64,000 nucleotides of DNA, taken from NCBI GenBank assembly GCA_000827325.1, contig KN832887.1, positions 806,001 through 870,000 of the forward strand, written 5' to 3'. This stretch comes from Oidiodendron maius Zn. Its lineage: Eukaryota > Ascomycota > Leotiomycetes > Myxotrichaceae. Of this stretch, positions 11,901 through 21,709 are shown piece after piece. Below the pieces are notes generated by a model that did not search any database, was not told the DNA's origin, and was given only the letters and a program-made list of their open reading frames with translations. The first letter of the stretch is position 1. The number at the start of each line of letters is the position of its first letter. A program made the translations under genes and the position numbers.

Positions 11901-14653
11901 CTTACTAAATACTGTTCCCTTTACCAGAAGAGCAGCCAGGCTCCCTGACGATTCAAATTCACACTCTATAACAATAATATTACTTTTAATTATACTATAT
12001 ATGTTGATATGCTATATATCAACGGATTACTAGTCCTCTATATTGTTGATGAAGCTATATGCTTCCAGGCTGCCAGATGGCTTGAAAACATAATAGCTTA
12101 ATATATATGGGATATGCTTCGATTTTGCTGGATTGATACCTATTTAGGATCCCCAGATCTGATAGTTTATGATACAGGAACTAACTTTATAGCTACTGAG
12201 TTCCAGCAGAACGTCCAGATCCTGAGTATTCGAACTAAAGCAGTTCCTACTGAAGCAGTATAATCAATAGGAATTATAGAACAATATTATATACCTTTAT
12301 ATCGTGTGTATAAAGTGATATCAGAGGAATTAGCGGGTATAACTGTAGGCAAAGCTATCCTTTTACAACTCTCAGTCAAGGCAGTTAATGATATAATAGG
12401 ACCTGATGGACTAGTGCCTACTCTACTAGTATTTAGCTTATATCCTTGATTATCCGAATCTGACCCTCCTTCCCCTTTAATTACCTAGAGAGTAGCTACT
12501 ATCAAGAAAGCTACTCAAGAACTCTTGAAGCTACAGGCAAATTGATAAGTTACAGATACTCTGCAATAGCGCAATGGCCTACAAGTCGATAATATATATG
12601 ATTTGGAGGCTGGATTAGAGGTATTGGTTTGGAGGATTTACAAGAAGGTATAGAACGGACTATATAAGCTCTTGATAATTGAGGGGGAGATAGCTATAGT
12701 GGAAATTAACGGACGATCTACCTAGTTTAGAACTACGGTTATAAAGCTGTATTTACGGGAACTACTAGCTTTAGAGCCAGTAATCTAACCAGACAAACCT
12801 ATAGCCGGAACCCTGCTGCTAGAAGGATCAATTTAACCAGCAACTCAGCTACCTATCTAGCTAGCTACCTAGCCAGCTATCCAGCTGGACAATACCCTCC
12901 TAGAAGATACTATTGTAGTGGAAGATCCTGGCCAATCAGAGCCTTTATAAAGACCTTAAGGTCGCCTACAGAAGCAACCTCGACTTGACTCTTTTACAGC
13001 TGATATTAGGATCCGAATCCCCGATCCCGATCTCCAGAACACCTGGCTTAGTGGTAGTAGCAAACCTTTTAAGTAGTCTTGCTAGAAGGAATTGAATGGC
13101 TTATTTAAATATAGTGTCTTCGAAATCGTCGACTATATCCTACCTAATAGTTAAGTCTTTAAGACTAGGTTTATAGATAAAGTTAAGTATACAGGTACTG
13201 AAAAAGCCTTTGAAAAATCCTGACTAGTCGTTCAGGGATATAGTGATAGCAGCAAGGATAAGATCCTTATATAGGCCCCTATAATCTAGCAGGCTAGTCA
13301 GCGGATACTCTTAAGTCTTGTATCTTTTCTTTATACCTAGGATATAAAGCTATATCTTCAGGATATTTCTTAAGCTTATATATAGTCTTAGATACAGCTG
13401 ACTAGAGATATCTATCTCAAACCACCTACTAAACTAGCTCTTTAGTCAAAGTTTTTATGGCTTGTCCAATCTCTTTATGGATTAGCTGAATCAGGCATTT
13501 ACTAGTATAATATATACTACAAACACTATATCGAGAAGCTTGATATAGAAGACTTAACCTTTGATCCTTGTCTCTTGATTGAGAAGTATAGTAATAGAGT
13601 CATTAGTATACAGACTGACGATATACTGCTACTAGCTAATACTGCCCTGGCTAATAAGGAAGAAGCAGCCTTGACCTTTTCTTTAAAGCCTTGCTAGGAG
13701 TTACTGATTACATCACCTATTCTTTTTAATAGTGCAGTTATTCAGCTTCATGATATAGACAACTTAATTACAATCAGCTAGACCTGTCAAATCTTAAAGA
13801 TCAAATTGGCTAAAGACTACAACTCTTATATTACCTAGCGTGCTTGTAGGGCCTATATTGCAACTGTATTACAGCTAGAGCGGGCCTTTAGATACTCCTT
13901 TACTGTATAGATAACTAATTTGACTATTATAGACAAACAGATTGTTTTTCTGAATAAACAGCTGTCCTGGCAACTTAATTACCTGGAGAGAGGACTACGC
14001 TTTGTCCCCCTTGACCTGCAGACCCTTTGTGTAGCAGTCTTTACGGACTCTTCTTTTGCAAACAACCACGATATATCTTCCCAGATTGGATATATGGTTA
14101 TTACGGTGGATAAGGACAACAGGGCGAATATAATCTACTGGAGTTTAGTCAAATATAAGCGTATTACCTGAAGCGTCTTAGCAGCTGAGCTATATACTAT
14201 GTCTTTAGGTTTCGATAATGCAGCAGTAATCAAATCAACGATTCAGCAGATCCTATAACAACCAATCGACCTTACGATTTATATTGACTCGAAATCCCTT
14301 TACGATTGTCTTGTATAACTTGGAACAATATACAAGAAGCGTTTGATGATCGATATAATATGCCTACAATAAGCCTACGAGTGTAGAGAGATATTACAAG
14401 TGGTGTAGATCGATGGGAAGCATAATATCGCTAATGCTATGACAAAGGAGAAGCCTGGTAACAGCCTTAAGACCCTTATTGATTCGAATCGGCTTGATAT
14501 AACGGACGGAACAATTGGCTGGGTGGATCAGGTAGATATACAAATAGATACAGGTGATAAAAGAGGAAGTTTACGGGCTCAAGACGACTAAGTTATGTCT
14601 AAATCCGAGGACTAGTCTCTGGGGTAAAACCTCTTTCTTTTAGGTTTGCCCAG

Positions 14654-14856
14654 TATTGGTATATCCTTGAGGATATACTAGTAGTTGCTTTGGTGGCAAG
14701 GCAACTGCCCTCATCAGCCGGATTAGGGGTAAATCTATCCCGGCTAGCGATCGAATATATTTATATAGGATCGCGTTGTATTAGAACCTTAGACTGAATA
14801 CAACCTTTATTTTGAACCCTTTGAATGCATTGCTTTACCTGATGGGTAAAGCCATA
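14654..14856 (+). repeat. Right LTR of Copia element
   Basis: This LTR is 203 bp, equal in length to the left copy, and is followed at once by the ATATC target duplication. The divergence of about 6% is only transitions. It therefore cannot be turned into an age with an ordinary substitution clock if RIP acted. Confidence 0.88.
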
Positions 14857-14861
14857 ATATC
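14857..14861. repeat. Target-site duplication (right), ATATC
   Basis: This matches the five bases at 8775-8779 exactly. Confidence 0.8.
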
Positions 14862-14976
14862 CTTCTAACCTAACCTCGTGAGACGTAATAGGAACAAATA
14901 CTAGGAGAATCTATCGTCTATCAATAATTCAAAACGCTTTCTCTTTCCAAACAGCCTATCATCTATCATATTCGCC

Positions 14977-16091
14977 ATGATCTCCAAGAATCTTCCTCCT
15001 GTTGACCATTTTGTCCCCGTTCAACCTAGCAAAGAAAACATCCCCTTCGTTGAGCTCCGCACCATCGATCTTTCCAGGTACAATCACGGTATAGAAACCC
15101 GCAGACAGCTAGCGGATGAAGCCCGCCTTGCCTTGACGACTCAAGGTTTCTTTACAGTTATCAATCATGGCCTGAGCGAGGAGGACATCACGCGTCAAGT
15201 TGACATTGGACATACTATCCTAACTCGCACTCCACATGAGGAAAAAGTTAGGCTCCAAGCATCAATGGTAGATGGCGGTTCGTACCACGGATTCAAGCCA
15301 CGCGGTCATTAGAGGGTCAAGGGTGGCGTGCGCGATCAAGTCGAAAACTTCAATGTATATCGCAAGATGACGCTGAGGGAGCAGCCTAAGGCTTTGGAGC
15401 CTTACAGGTCTGAGATTCAGTCATTTATTGATTTTACGCATAAGGAAATCATGTTTAAGCTACTCCGCCTGTTGGCCATCGCGCTTGAAATACCAGACGA
15501 GGATTACTTTGTGAAATTGCACGACTATGACGGGCATGACGAGACCTGGCTGCGATATATGGAGTATTATGATGCGTATAACGATGATGAGAGGAAGGAA
15601 ACTGGTAATGTCTGGCTTGGTGGCCACCAGGACTTCACGAGCATCTCTCTTCTCTTCAGTCAGCCAATGTCGACACTCCAGGTTCGCGACTACAATGATG
15701 ATTCTGAGCGGAAGTTCGTAAAACACGTTCCCGGTGGATTGATTGTTAATATGGGTGAGATTTTCTTGTGGTGGACGGGAAATTACTTCAAGGCAGCGAT
15801 CCATCGTGTTGTTGAGCCGCCAAGTGATCAGCGTGGCCATGATCGCAGTAGTGTATTTACTTCGCGGTGCCGAATGATCAAGTTGTCATCAATACTCTGT
15901 TGGAAAAAAGCCCCATACTGCGAGAAGCAGGCGTTGAGATGGCACACTTGCCTGAGAATGCACCTACCAGCAAGCAGTGGAGCAGCGGACGGATCTCAAT
16001 TACTGGGCGAAATGCTGTCTTCAAGGGTAAGGAGACTCAGGCCGTGGTGGAAGAGAAAGTCGGAAAGGTATCTACAAAGTGGTTCCAATAG
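14977..16091 (+). pseudogene. 2-oxoglutarate/Fe(II) oxygenase (isopenicillin-N-synthase-like), disrupted
   Basis: An almost full-length member of the plant/fungal 2OG-Fe(II) dioxygenase family of about 371 codons. The N-terminal DIOX_N region includes ARLALTTQGFFTVINHGL. The Fe-binding facial triad is visible as HQD in GGHQDFTSISLLF, with the distal His in AAIHRVVEPP. Two lesions break it. A TAG at 15310-15312 falls where the family has a conserved Trp after GFKPRGH, as expected from a TGG to TAG RIP-type transition. A one-base loss near 15857 shifts the last 76 codons (FAVPNDQVVINTLL onward) into another frame. No intron explains either. The Copia element ends only 115 bp before the start codon, so RIP spilling over from the repeat is a reasonable cause of the stop. 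The gene was probably the oxygenase of the neighbouring cluster. A truncated product is possible but would lack the catalytic core. Confidence 0.82.
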
Positions 16092-16803
16092 AAGCATAAC
16101 TCGAGTGTCTAGTTAAGCCTTAGCGCTAGATATGTATTTCATTAGTTAGTACTATAACACGAATAGCCATCCCAATTTATCATTATAGTGGAAAGGAAGG
16201 TTACTAACGGTTAAGATCTGACTATAGTTCCGCTCAATTCCTTTACTATCCCACTAGAAAAATGTGCTTGATTCAGGTCTAGATCCCCAGCCGGCGGTTG
16301 CGGCGAGTGAGGAGAAGGATAGGATAGGAAGGAGCTGCAAACCTGGCCGGAAGCAGCAGCAAGTTGGACCTTTATACTAGACGACGTACACGCGCTAAAC
16401 CGTATTTGTCACGATAATCCACCAAAACACCATGCCTATCATCACCAGATTCTCAGCAGTATATTTTATGGGTCAATGATGATAATTTACATCTCTGAAC
16501 CTGAGCACAGTTTCCCTCTTTGTTTCATCATTGACTGATGCTTCCAATTTGCCCTCTGCCCATCCTCCCACCACACACACTTTTATCTCCTCTATCTCCA
16601 CAACCCTTTAACCTGGCGTCTCTATCTCAAGACAATTTGCGACTCCCGTTGGCTCTCCAGACTAAGCTGAAGGTTCGTAGCCAGCACCACGGACAGGTGG
16701 GAGTTCGACTTTGCTGGCCGACCGCCTCGAGAGGTTTCCGTCATCAGTGGTCAGGGGCCATTTATGGGCCAGGCCCCCGGAGCCCTCCTATAGCATCGTC
16801 AGC
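16092..16803. other. Intergenic, no gene recognised
   Basis: A proline-rich plus-strand frame begins near 16538, but I cannot support it as coding. No repeat or RNA gene was seen. Confidence 0.45.
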
Positions 16804-17016
16804 TCATCTTCTACGAGGGCTGCGACGCAGTGGGCGCGGACCCTCCAGTAGACGGTCTACCAACTCCGTGATCTCGTCGATATTGGGGGGAGGATGGGGA
16901 TGGAGACGCTCACCAATGTTTCCTTCGGGCCATATAAAGGCCCAGAGATGCAAGATTGCGAGGATGGCGACAGGAGTCGCGAAAATGAGGCCAACAAGAT
17001 CAGTCCAAAAAGGCAT
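16804..17016 (-). CDS. Possible small single-span membrane protein
   Basis: A 70-residue frame starts MPFWTDLVGLIFATPVAILA, which reads as one hydrophobic membrane segment. A proline-rich stretch, an amphipathic helix (DEITELVDRLLEG) and an arginine-rich tail follow. The ATG at 17016 was chosen because it begins the hydrophobic segment. The tail may be longer if an intron is present. The family is not recognised. The composition is credible for a small fungal membrane protein, but a chance frame is possible. Confidence 0.35.
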   Translation of the reverse strand: MPFWTDLVGLIFATPVAILAILHLWAFIWPEGNIGERLHPHPPPNIDEITELVDRLLEGPRPLRRSPRRR

Positions 17017-17185
17017 TGTGATTGTTGTTTTGATGAATAGAATCACTGTGAAGGGACGAAATTAATAGAATGTAAACATAGTTAATATTAACATAGAGGA
17101 AGCTACGATGGAGCTGCTATAGCTACTTCTCTTCTGGCTAACTATAACGGCTTTTCTGAAAAGGTGCCTTCTTCTCCTCTTTAGA

Positions 17186-18205
17186 TTAAAGTTTATCAAA
17201 CTCAAACTCGACATGTTCCTTCCCCTCGAACGCAGAACAGATAGAACCCAGTTGAAACTTAACCCTCTTACAGAGTCGATCTTTTAAAATGTGGCCCTGC
17301 CATTTAGGATCTAGAGGAGAAAGGCCATGGCCCAAATCCTGCCATTTTGTAACATATATGGCGTTGCCACGTTTTCCAAACTCTTTAAAGTCGATCCGGA
17401 ATTCAGTAAAGCAGTATTTGCATTTTATAAGTCTCTTCCCATTCTGATAGCTTCGCGACTCTCTCCGACGTACTATGTCCATAATGTCCCTATGTCCGTA
17501 GTACCCCCATGACGAAAATAGGATATGCCGGCAAATGGACAAAATGATGTTCCTTGAAATTGTAATTGGTTGTATCGGTGGCATCATAAATCTCCTCTGC
17601 TCCCGAATAAACATGGAGCCGGCCACAACTTTTGAAGATGCGGAGCGTTTCTCCATAGTTGAGTAGCTACTATCGACATAGTTTTCAGATTGGTGGGACA
17701 AGAGCTTCAAGAGTTTTGAGTAGTCGGAACCTTGACGATAAAGCTTCATTGCCATGTGGAAAACAGTGAAGGAGAAAGCGCGATGAATATTTGAGCTGAT
17801 TATATTTTTTAAGTCAACTTGGCAGCATGGCAAGAGGTGTCCCCTGTTGCGGTACTTCGGATGATTGTAGAAATATTGGTGAGCTTTCTTAATTGCGTGA
17901 AGTCTCCTGCAATAGTAGCATAAAATATAGTCAGGCAGGTCGCGTTCTAGCAGCGTCAAAAACTTATAGCGATCTAACTGCTGGTCATCTTTTATGATCT
18001 TGACATATTGTGATTTAAGTGTAGAGTAAATGGGCCAACAGCACAGACAGAATGACAGAGCCGATTCAGGTGGTAGAAATTGGGCGATGTGAAGTATGAG
18101 TTCGAGCGGAAGGCTGCCAAGCAATGAGGATTCGAGAGCGATAGGTCTGGATTTGGGATGAAACCATACACCAATACGGCACAGAATAGACATGAGGATG
18201 CCCAT
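17186..18205 (-). CDS. F-box-like protein
   Basis: A single-exon gene of 339 residues. Residues about 27-60 (SLLGSLPLELILHIAQFLPP onward) match the F-box/F-box-like signature LPxELxxxIxxxL. F-box proteins bind Skp1 in SCF ubiquitin ligases and recruit targets through variable C-terminal parts. Two CxxC pairs follow (CYYC near residue 96 and CKYC near 265), as in the cysteine-rich fungal F-box proteins without LRR or WD40 repeats. The substrate is unknown. The start ATG at 18205 is followed by a second in-frame ATG four codons later. The gene is isolated, with long gaps on both sides. Confidence 0.75.
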   Translation of the reverse strand: MGILMSILCRIGVWFHPKSRPIALESSLLGSLPLELILHIAQFLPPESALSFCLCCWPIYSTLKSQYVKIIKDDQQLDRYKFLTLLERDLPDYILCYYCRRLHAIKKAHQYFYNHPKYRNRGHLLPCCQVDLKNIISSNIHRAFSFTVFHMAMKLYRQGSDYSKLLKLLSHQSENYVDSSYSTMEKRSASSKVVAGSMFIREQRRFMMPPIQPITISRNIILSICRHILFSSWGYYGHRDIMDIVRRRESRSYQNGKRLIKCKYCFTEFRIDFKEFGKRGNAIYVTKWQDLGHGLSPLDPKWQGHILKDRLCKRVKFQLGSICSAFEGKEHVEFEFDKL

Positions 18206-18945
18206 CTAGTCTATATTAAAGGTGTTTGGTGAATCATGAGATTGTTTGGTGATGGAGCTTTGTGGAAGGAAAGCGAGTACAGAAAAGATGACGACGACGA
18301 CATCATTGCGAATTCTCTGGTGGCTTGCCTAGTCGGGTCACGTGAACCTTCTGATATACATCCATGTTATTCATCAACGTCCTAAGCAAGGACAGTAATC
18401 TCAATAGCTGGATATGTCCAATCTGGACAGTGCGGACTTGTCCAGGTGGGGTAGTTTGAAAATTGAGTTCCGTCACCCAATGACGCCCAGATCATTGGTC
18501 AGCTATTTTAAAATTATGTGCAGTATATCTTGGCTCCTAGAAGAGTAGCGATAAATCACGACTGTTCTTGTAGCCTTATGGCGGGGAGCGGTTCATAAAC
18601 GGTTCATACCTATCTGATGATATCCTCTACACATGCCTATCTTGCTTACACATGCGATAGGGGCATGTCCTTTGTAGATGTTTGTCTAGCCTGTATTAAG
18701 GTTGTAGCCGTATTTACTCTAGCCCGCAGTTAAAGTGTACCAGACGTAACGGATCTGAAGTTGTACAAAGTCATTCAAACCATGTATGACGCCACGATAT
18801 ATCATGTGAAATTCACGTGATGAAAGCCACTTCCCACTCAACCACTGAGGGAGTTTCACCCTATTTTACCACGAAATATTGGGCATATAGAGCCTACTTC
18901 ACCCCTTAGATAGCTTTTCGATCGAGTCTTTTGGCAGAGAGGGAA

Positions 18946-18965
18946 CCCCCCCCCCCCCCCCCCCC
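18946..18965. repeat. Poly-C tract of 20 bases
   Basis: An uninterrupted run of 20 C is visible on the plus strand. Its exact length may be affected by sequencing error. Confidence 0.85.
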
Positions 18966-19630
18966 TTCCCTTTTGACCTTTTTTTCAATATGACATATGA
19001 CTATCTCTCGACACAAGGTATCTTGAATCTGCAAGTTCGCTTCCTGCAGCCACCCGAGGCCTTTCGTTTAGTGACAACTTTAGGCAACAAACCACCATAT
19101 GCATTAAGTGTCTGCTCGTTGGAGCTGTGCTCGAGGGTGAAGCAGAAGCTTGGAATATGCGTTTCGCGACTTCCTCGCATTGTTCGGTGCCAGAGTTTGT
19201 GGGTTTATCCACCGTGCACTGGCTTGGAGAGTAATTCCAGCAGACTGGCCGGTAGCAAGAGTCAATGACTTGCTGGACTGCGCCCGCGACCTTGCACGTT
19301 GTGCCTGTGTCGCCTTGGCGATAGCAGCAAGGCTCGCATCGCAGCTGGGACGAGAAGAAAGTGTGTTCAGGACGAATGGAGATATCGTGACTTGGACTGC
19401 AACCCAGTGTCCTTGGATGGCAATCACTAGGTGAACATAAGGGTTGCTGTCGCGAGATATCTGGCGCCGAGGCACTCTACTCTGCTCGCTGGCCTCTCTC
19501 TGTGCCTGGAACGGATAGTAAGATGTCGGGTCGGCACACAAGGACTGCAGGATGTAATCCCCCATATTCCGTAATGAAAGCAAGATGTGAGAGATGGGAC
19601 TTTTCAATACCTGGGGGAGGGGGTGACGTG

Positions 19631-19682
19631 CTTTGCAGGGGTTGATAACATGCAGGGGTTCATGTTATCAACCCCTGCAAAG
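19631..19682. repeat. Perfect 22-bp inverted repeat (hairpin)
   Basis: The arms at 19631-19652 and 19661-19682 are exact reverse complements (CTTTGCAGGGGTTGATAACA followed by TG). They are separated by an 8-base loop, CAGGGGTT, which itself repeats part of the arm. Such a stem could be an inverted duplication scar, a MITE-like end or a strong RNA hairpin. No gene reads clearly through it. Confidence 0.85.
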
Positions 19683-21709
19683 AGGCAAGCCAAAATCCCA
19701 CGCCCTGAGTTCAAATTCCCGTGCAACGTGATCCCTGAAGGGAACATCGGATCCCTTGCCATCCGTGTGATCAAGCTCATCGCAGCGATCTCCATCGACG
19801 AGTTGGATTCGTATCTTGTGCCGGAACAGATCCAATTGACATGATGGGTTACAGTGGAACGAGGCGATCCGCGGATATCTCGACGCGCAGTTTGCTTGGT
19901 CTGCCCCGTATTGCTATCTGTGTCTAATCGTGGAGTTCACGACTGGATACATAAGAAGAGGGTGTAGAACGAGGCAGCCGCCAAATGACTTCCTCAATTC
20001 ATTCCCAGCCACTACGTCTCGTGCGCCTTGTTGTCTTTTACCGACCATCGCAGGGGCTATGGTATATACTTAATCTCTGACCTAGGGTCTTTTGGCTGCC
20101 AGTTCAATATGAGCCATACCGCGTTTCCCAGCAGGATATCTCTCCTGCGAGAATGAGAAGGCGCTGGCTATTGACAGACATCATAACTCGGTTAAGGAAA
20201 CTGGAATTCAAGTGACAGGAAGCTTTCAGATGGGCCATTCACCTTTTCTGAGCGAACCTAAAGAAGCAGCTGTCTTTATTCGATGGGTCATTGGAGAATA
20301 CCAAGGCACCATAGCTAATCCCATTGATCTGTAGCTACTCTAACGGATCCAAGCCCATGTCCTTGCTAACTATGAATACAATATTCCTGTTTATTATATA
20401 AAATCCGGCGGACTTATTCACATTATCTCCCAACGTCCGAGCAGTTTTCTTAATTCTCTCTCGTGCAGAAAGGAAATTCCTCCTAAGCCTAGAGCGTTTA
20501 TCTTTTCTTCTTTAAATTTTTGATCCTTCAAAGCACCGGCAACCTTTCTCAATGGAAAGCTGGCCTGTGTCTGAACGGACAAAGACACTGGACTGCTGAT
20601 GTGGTCCTTCAGCTACGAACCTCTGCATTGGTGTCATAAGCCGGCTTGGTTTCTCTTGTTTAGGACTGATAAGAGAGCTATGATAAGGGCAGGATAATAG
20701 GACATTGTCGTGATACTGTTGGCTGAAATATAGACTGTCGGCCGGCTTCTTCGTGCCTGTTATTTCCTTTTCTCCAAGGCTAACGATAGTGTCCGATGCT
20801 TCCGATCGATTCTGAGTCTGACCTTGGCTGAACGAGAGCATATCAATCAGAAACGCCCGTTGAGTGCTACATGAAAGGCAGCAAGATGACTGAGATGATG
20901 CCTACTGTGGAGAATTTTTGACGTCACGCCTTTTCTTAACTGTGGCCATTCTTATGGAGTAGGGTCAAGCCTTTCTGACAATTGATGATGTATAAGAGTA
21001 AACTTGGGGCTTGCACCTTAACTTTGTTTAAAGTGAGCAGCTGTAGCTGGGAGTATAAAGGAACTGGGGTACATCCTTATATATCACATTAAGGGGCTGT
21101 GGCCTCTACTGGAGCTTCCGACCAGGAAAGCTTTTATTACCGGTACCGTCTTTCAATTGCCCGGATCGCACCATGCTGGGGATGGTATACGTTGTCTGGG
21201 AATAATCATGTACCGTACGAAACAGGGGCGCAATTGTCTCTATTGGAAGATGTCACGGTCCTTAATAGGTTAGTTCCTTTTTGGCAAGCGGTGGCAACTG
21301 TCTCGCCTAATGATTTCTCAATTGGCTGTTTCATTTTCTCCGACGGGACACCGGGATGCAGTGTGTCTTGGCACGGCATGATTGGATACCCAACATGTCG
21401 CGATTCTCAATTGGCTGGTTCCGTTTTGTTCCACGGGGGGCCACCCAGATTTGTTGCAGTATCTACGAATGCCGAAATAGACGACAGGCGGACAAGGCAA
21501 CCAGAGCCTGGACTAAACTGGCAGCCTATATTGTGAGCGCCCCTATTGGCTTTTACCGTTTTGTTGTCTCTTACCTACCTTGTAACTCGGTCACCCTGTC
21601 TTCACCGCTCTCCCTCTTACACACTTTTCACGTCCTCTCTTTGACCTTCCATACCCCTTCGTTTCCAAGATTCTCACATATCTTCAAACATTGTTGACAT
21701 GCTTTTGAT

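Larger units (their letters stand above)
8780..14856 (+). mobile_element. Ty1/Copia LTR retrotransposon fossil
   Basis: The element is 6077 bp long. Two 203-bp LTRs (8780-8982 and 14654-14856) and an ATATC target duplication frame it. Six-frame reading gives recognisable pieces of the expected proteins in Copia order: a gag-like region with a Cys-rich stretch (about 9.6-11.2 kb), a protease/integrase region (about 11.3-12.4 kb), reverse transcriptase (about 13.05-13.9 kb) and RNase H (about 14.0-14.5 kb). Integrase before reverse transcriptase identifies Copia rather than Gypsy. The element is thoroughly broken, with dozens of stops spread over its whole length, and is strongly AT-enriched. 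This pattern fits RIP rather than slow drift. It sits between the transporter and oxygenase genes. Confidence 0.92.
18206..21709. other. 3.5-kb gene-poor stretch
   Basis: No gene is supported. The region contains a C20 homopolymer (18946-18965) and a perfect 22-bp inverted repeat (19631-19682). Overlapping long frames occur on opposite strands around 19104-19844 and 21099-21697, but none has a recognisable domain. The last 150 bases precede the Clr5-domain gene and contain pyrimidine-rich promoter-like sequence. Confidence 0.5.

Noticed and set aside
15247-15312. An intron that would remove the in-frame stop of the oxygenase gene
   Set aside because: It would delete the conserved YHGFKPRG segment of the family, so a nonsense change is the better explanation.
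19104-19844. Overlapping long frames on both strands around the perfect hairpin
   Set aside because: They overlap each other in several frames, have no recognisable domain, and the composition (GC-richer patch) explains the open length.
20512-20841. 109-codon minus-strand frame
   Set aside because: No domain, no splice signals and no promoter context; could not be supported.
21099-21697. Plus-strand frames of 145 and 113 codons before the Clr5 gene, with recurring ATTGGCTG-like words
   Set aside because: The frames overlap each other and look like promoter/leader sequence; the repeated words are too short and irregular to call a repeat.
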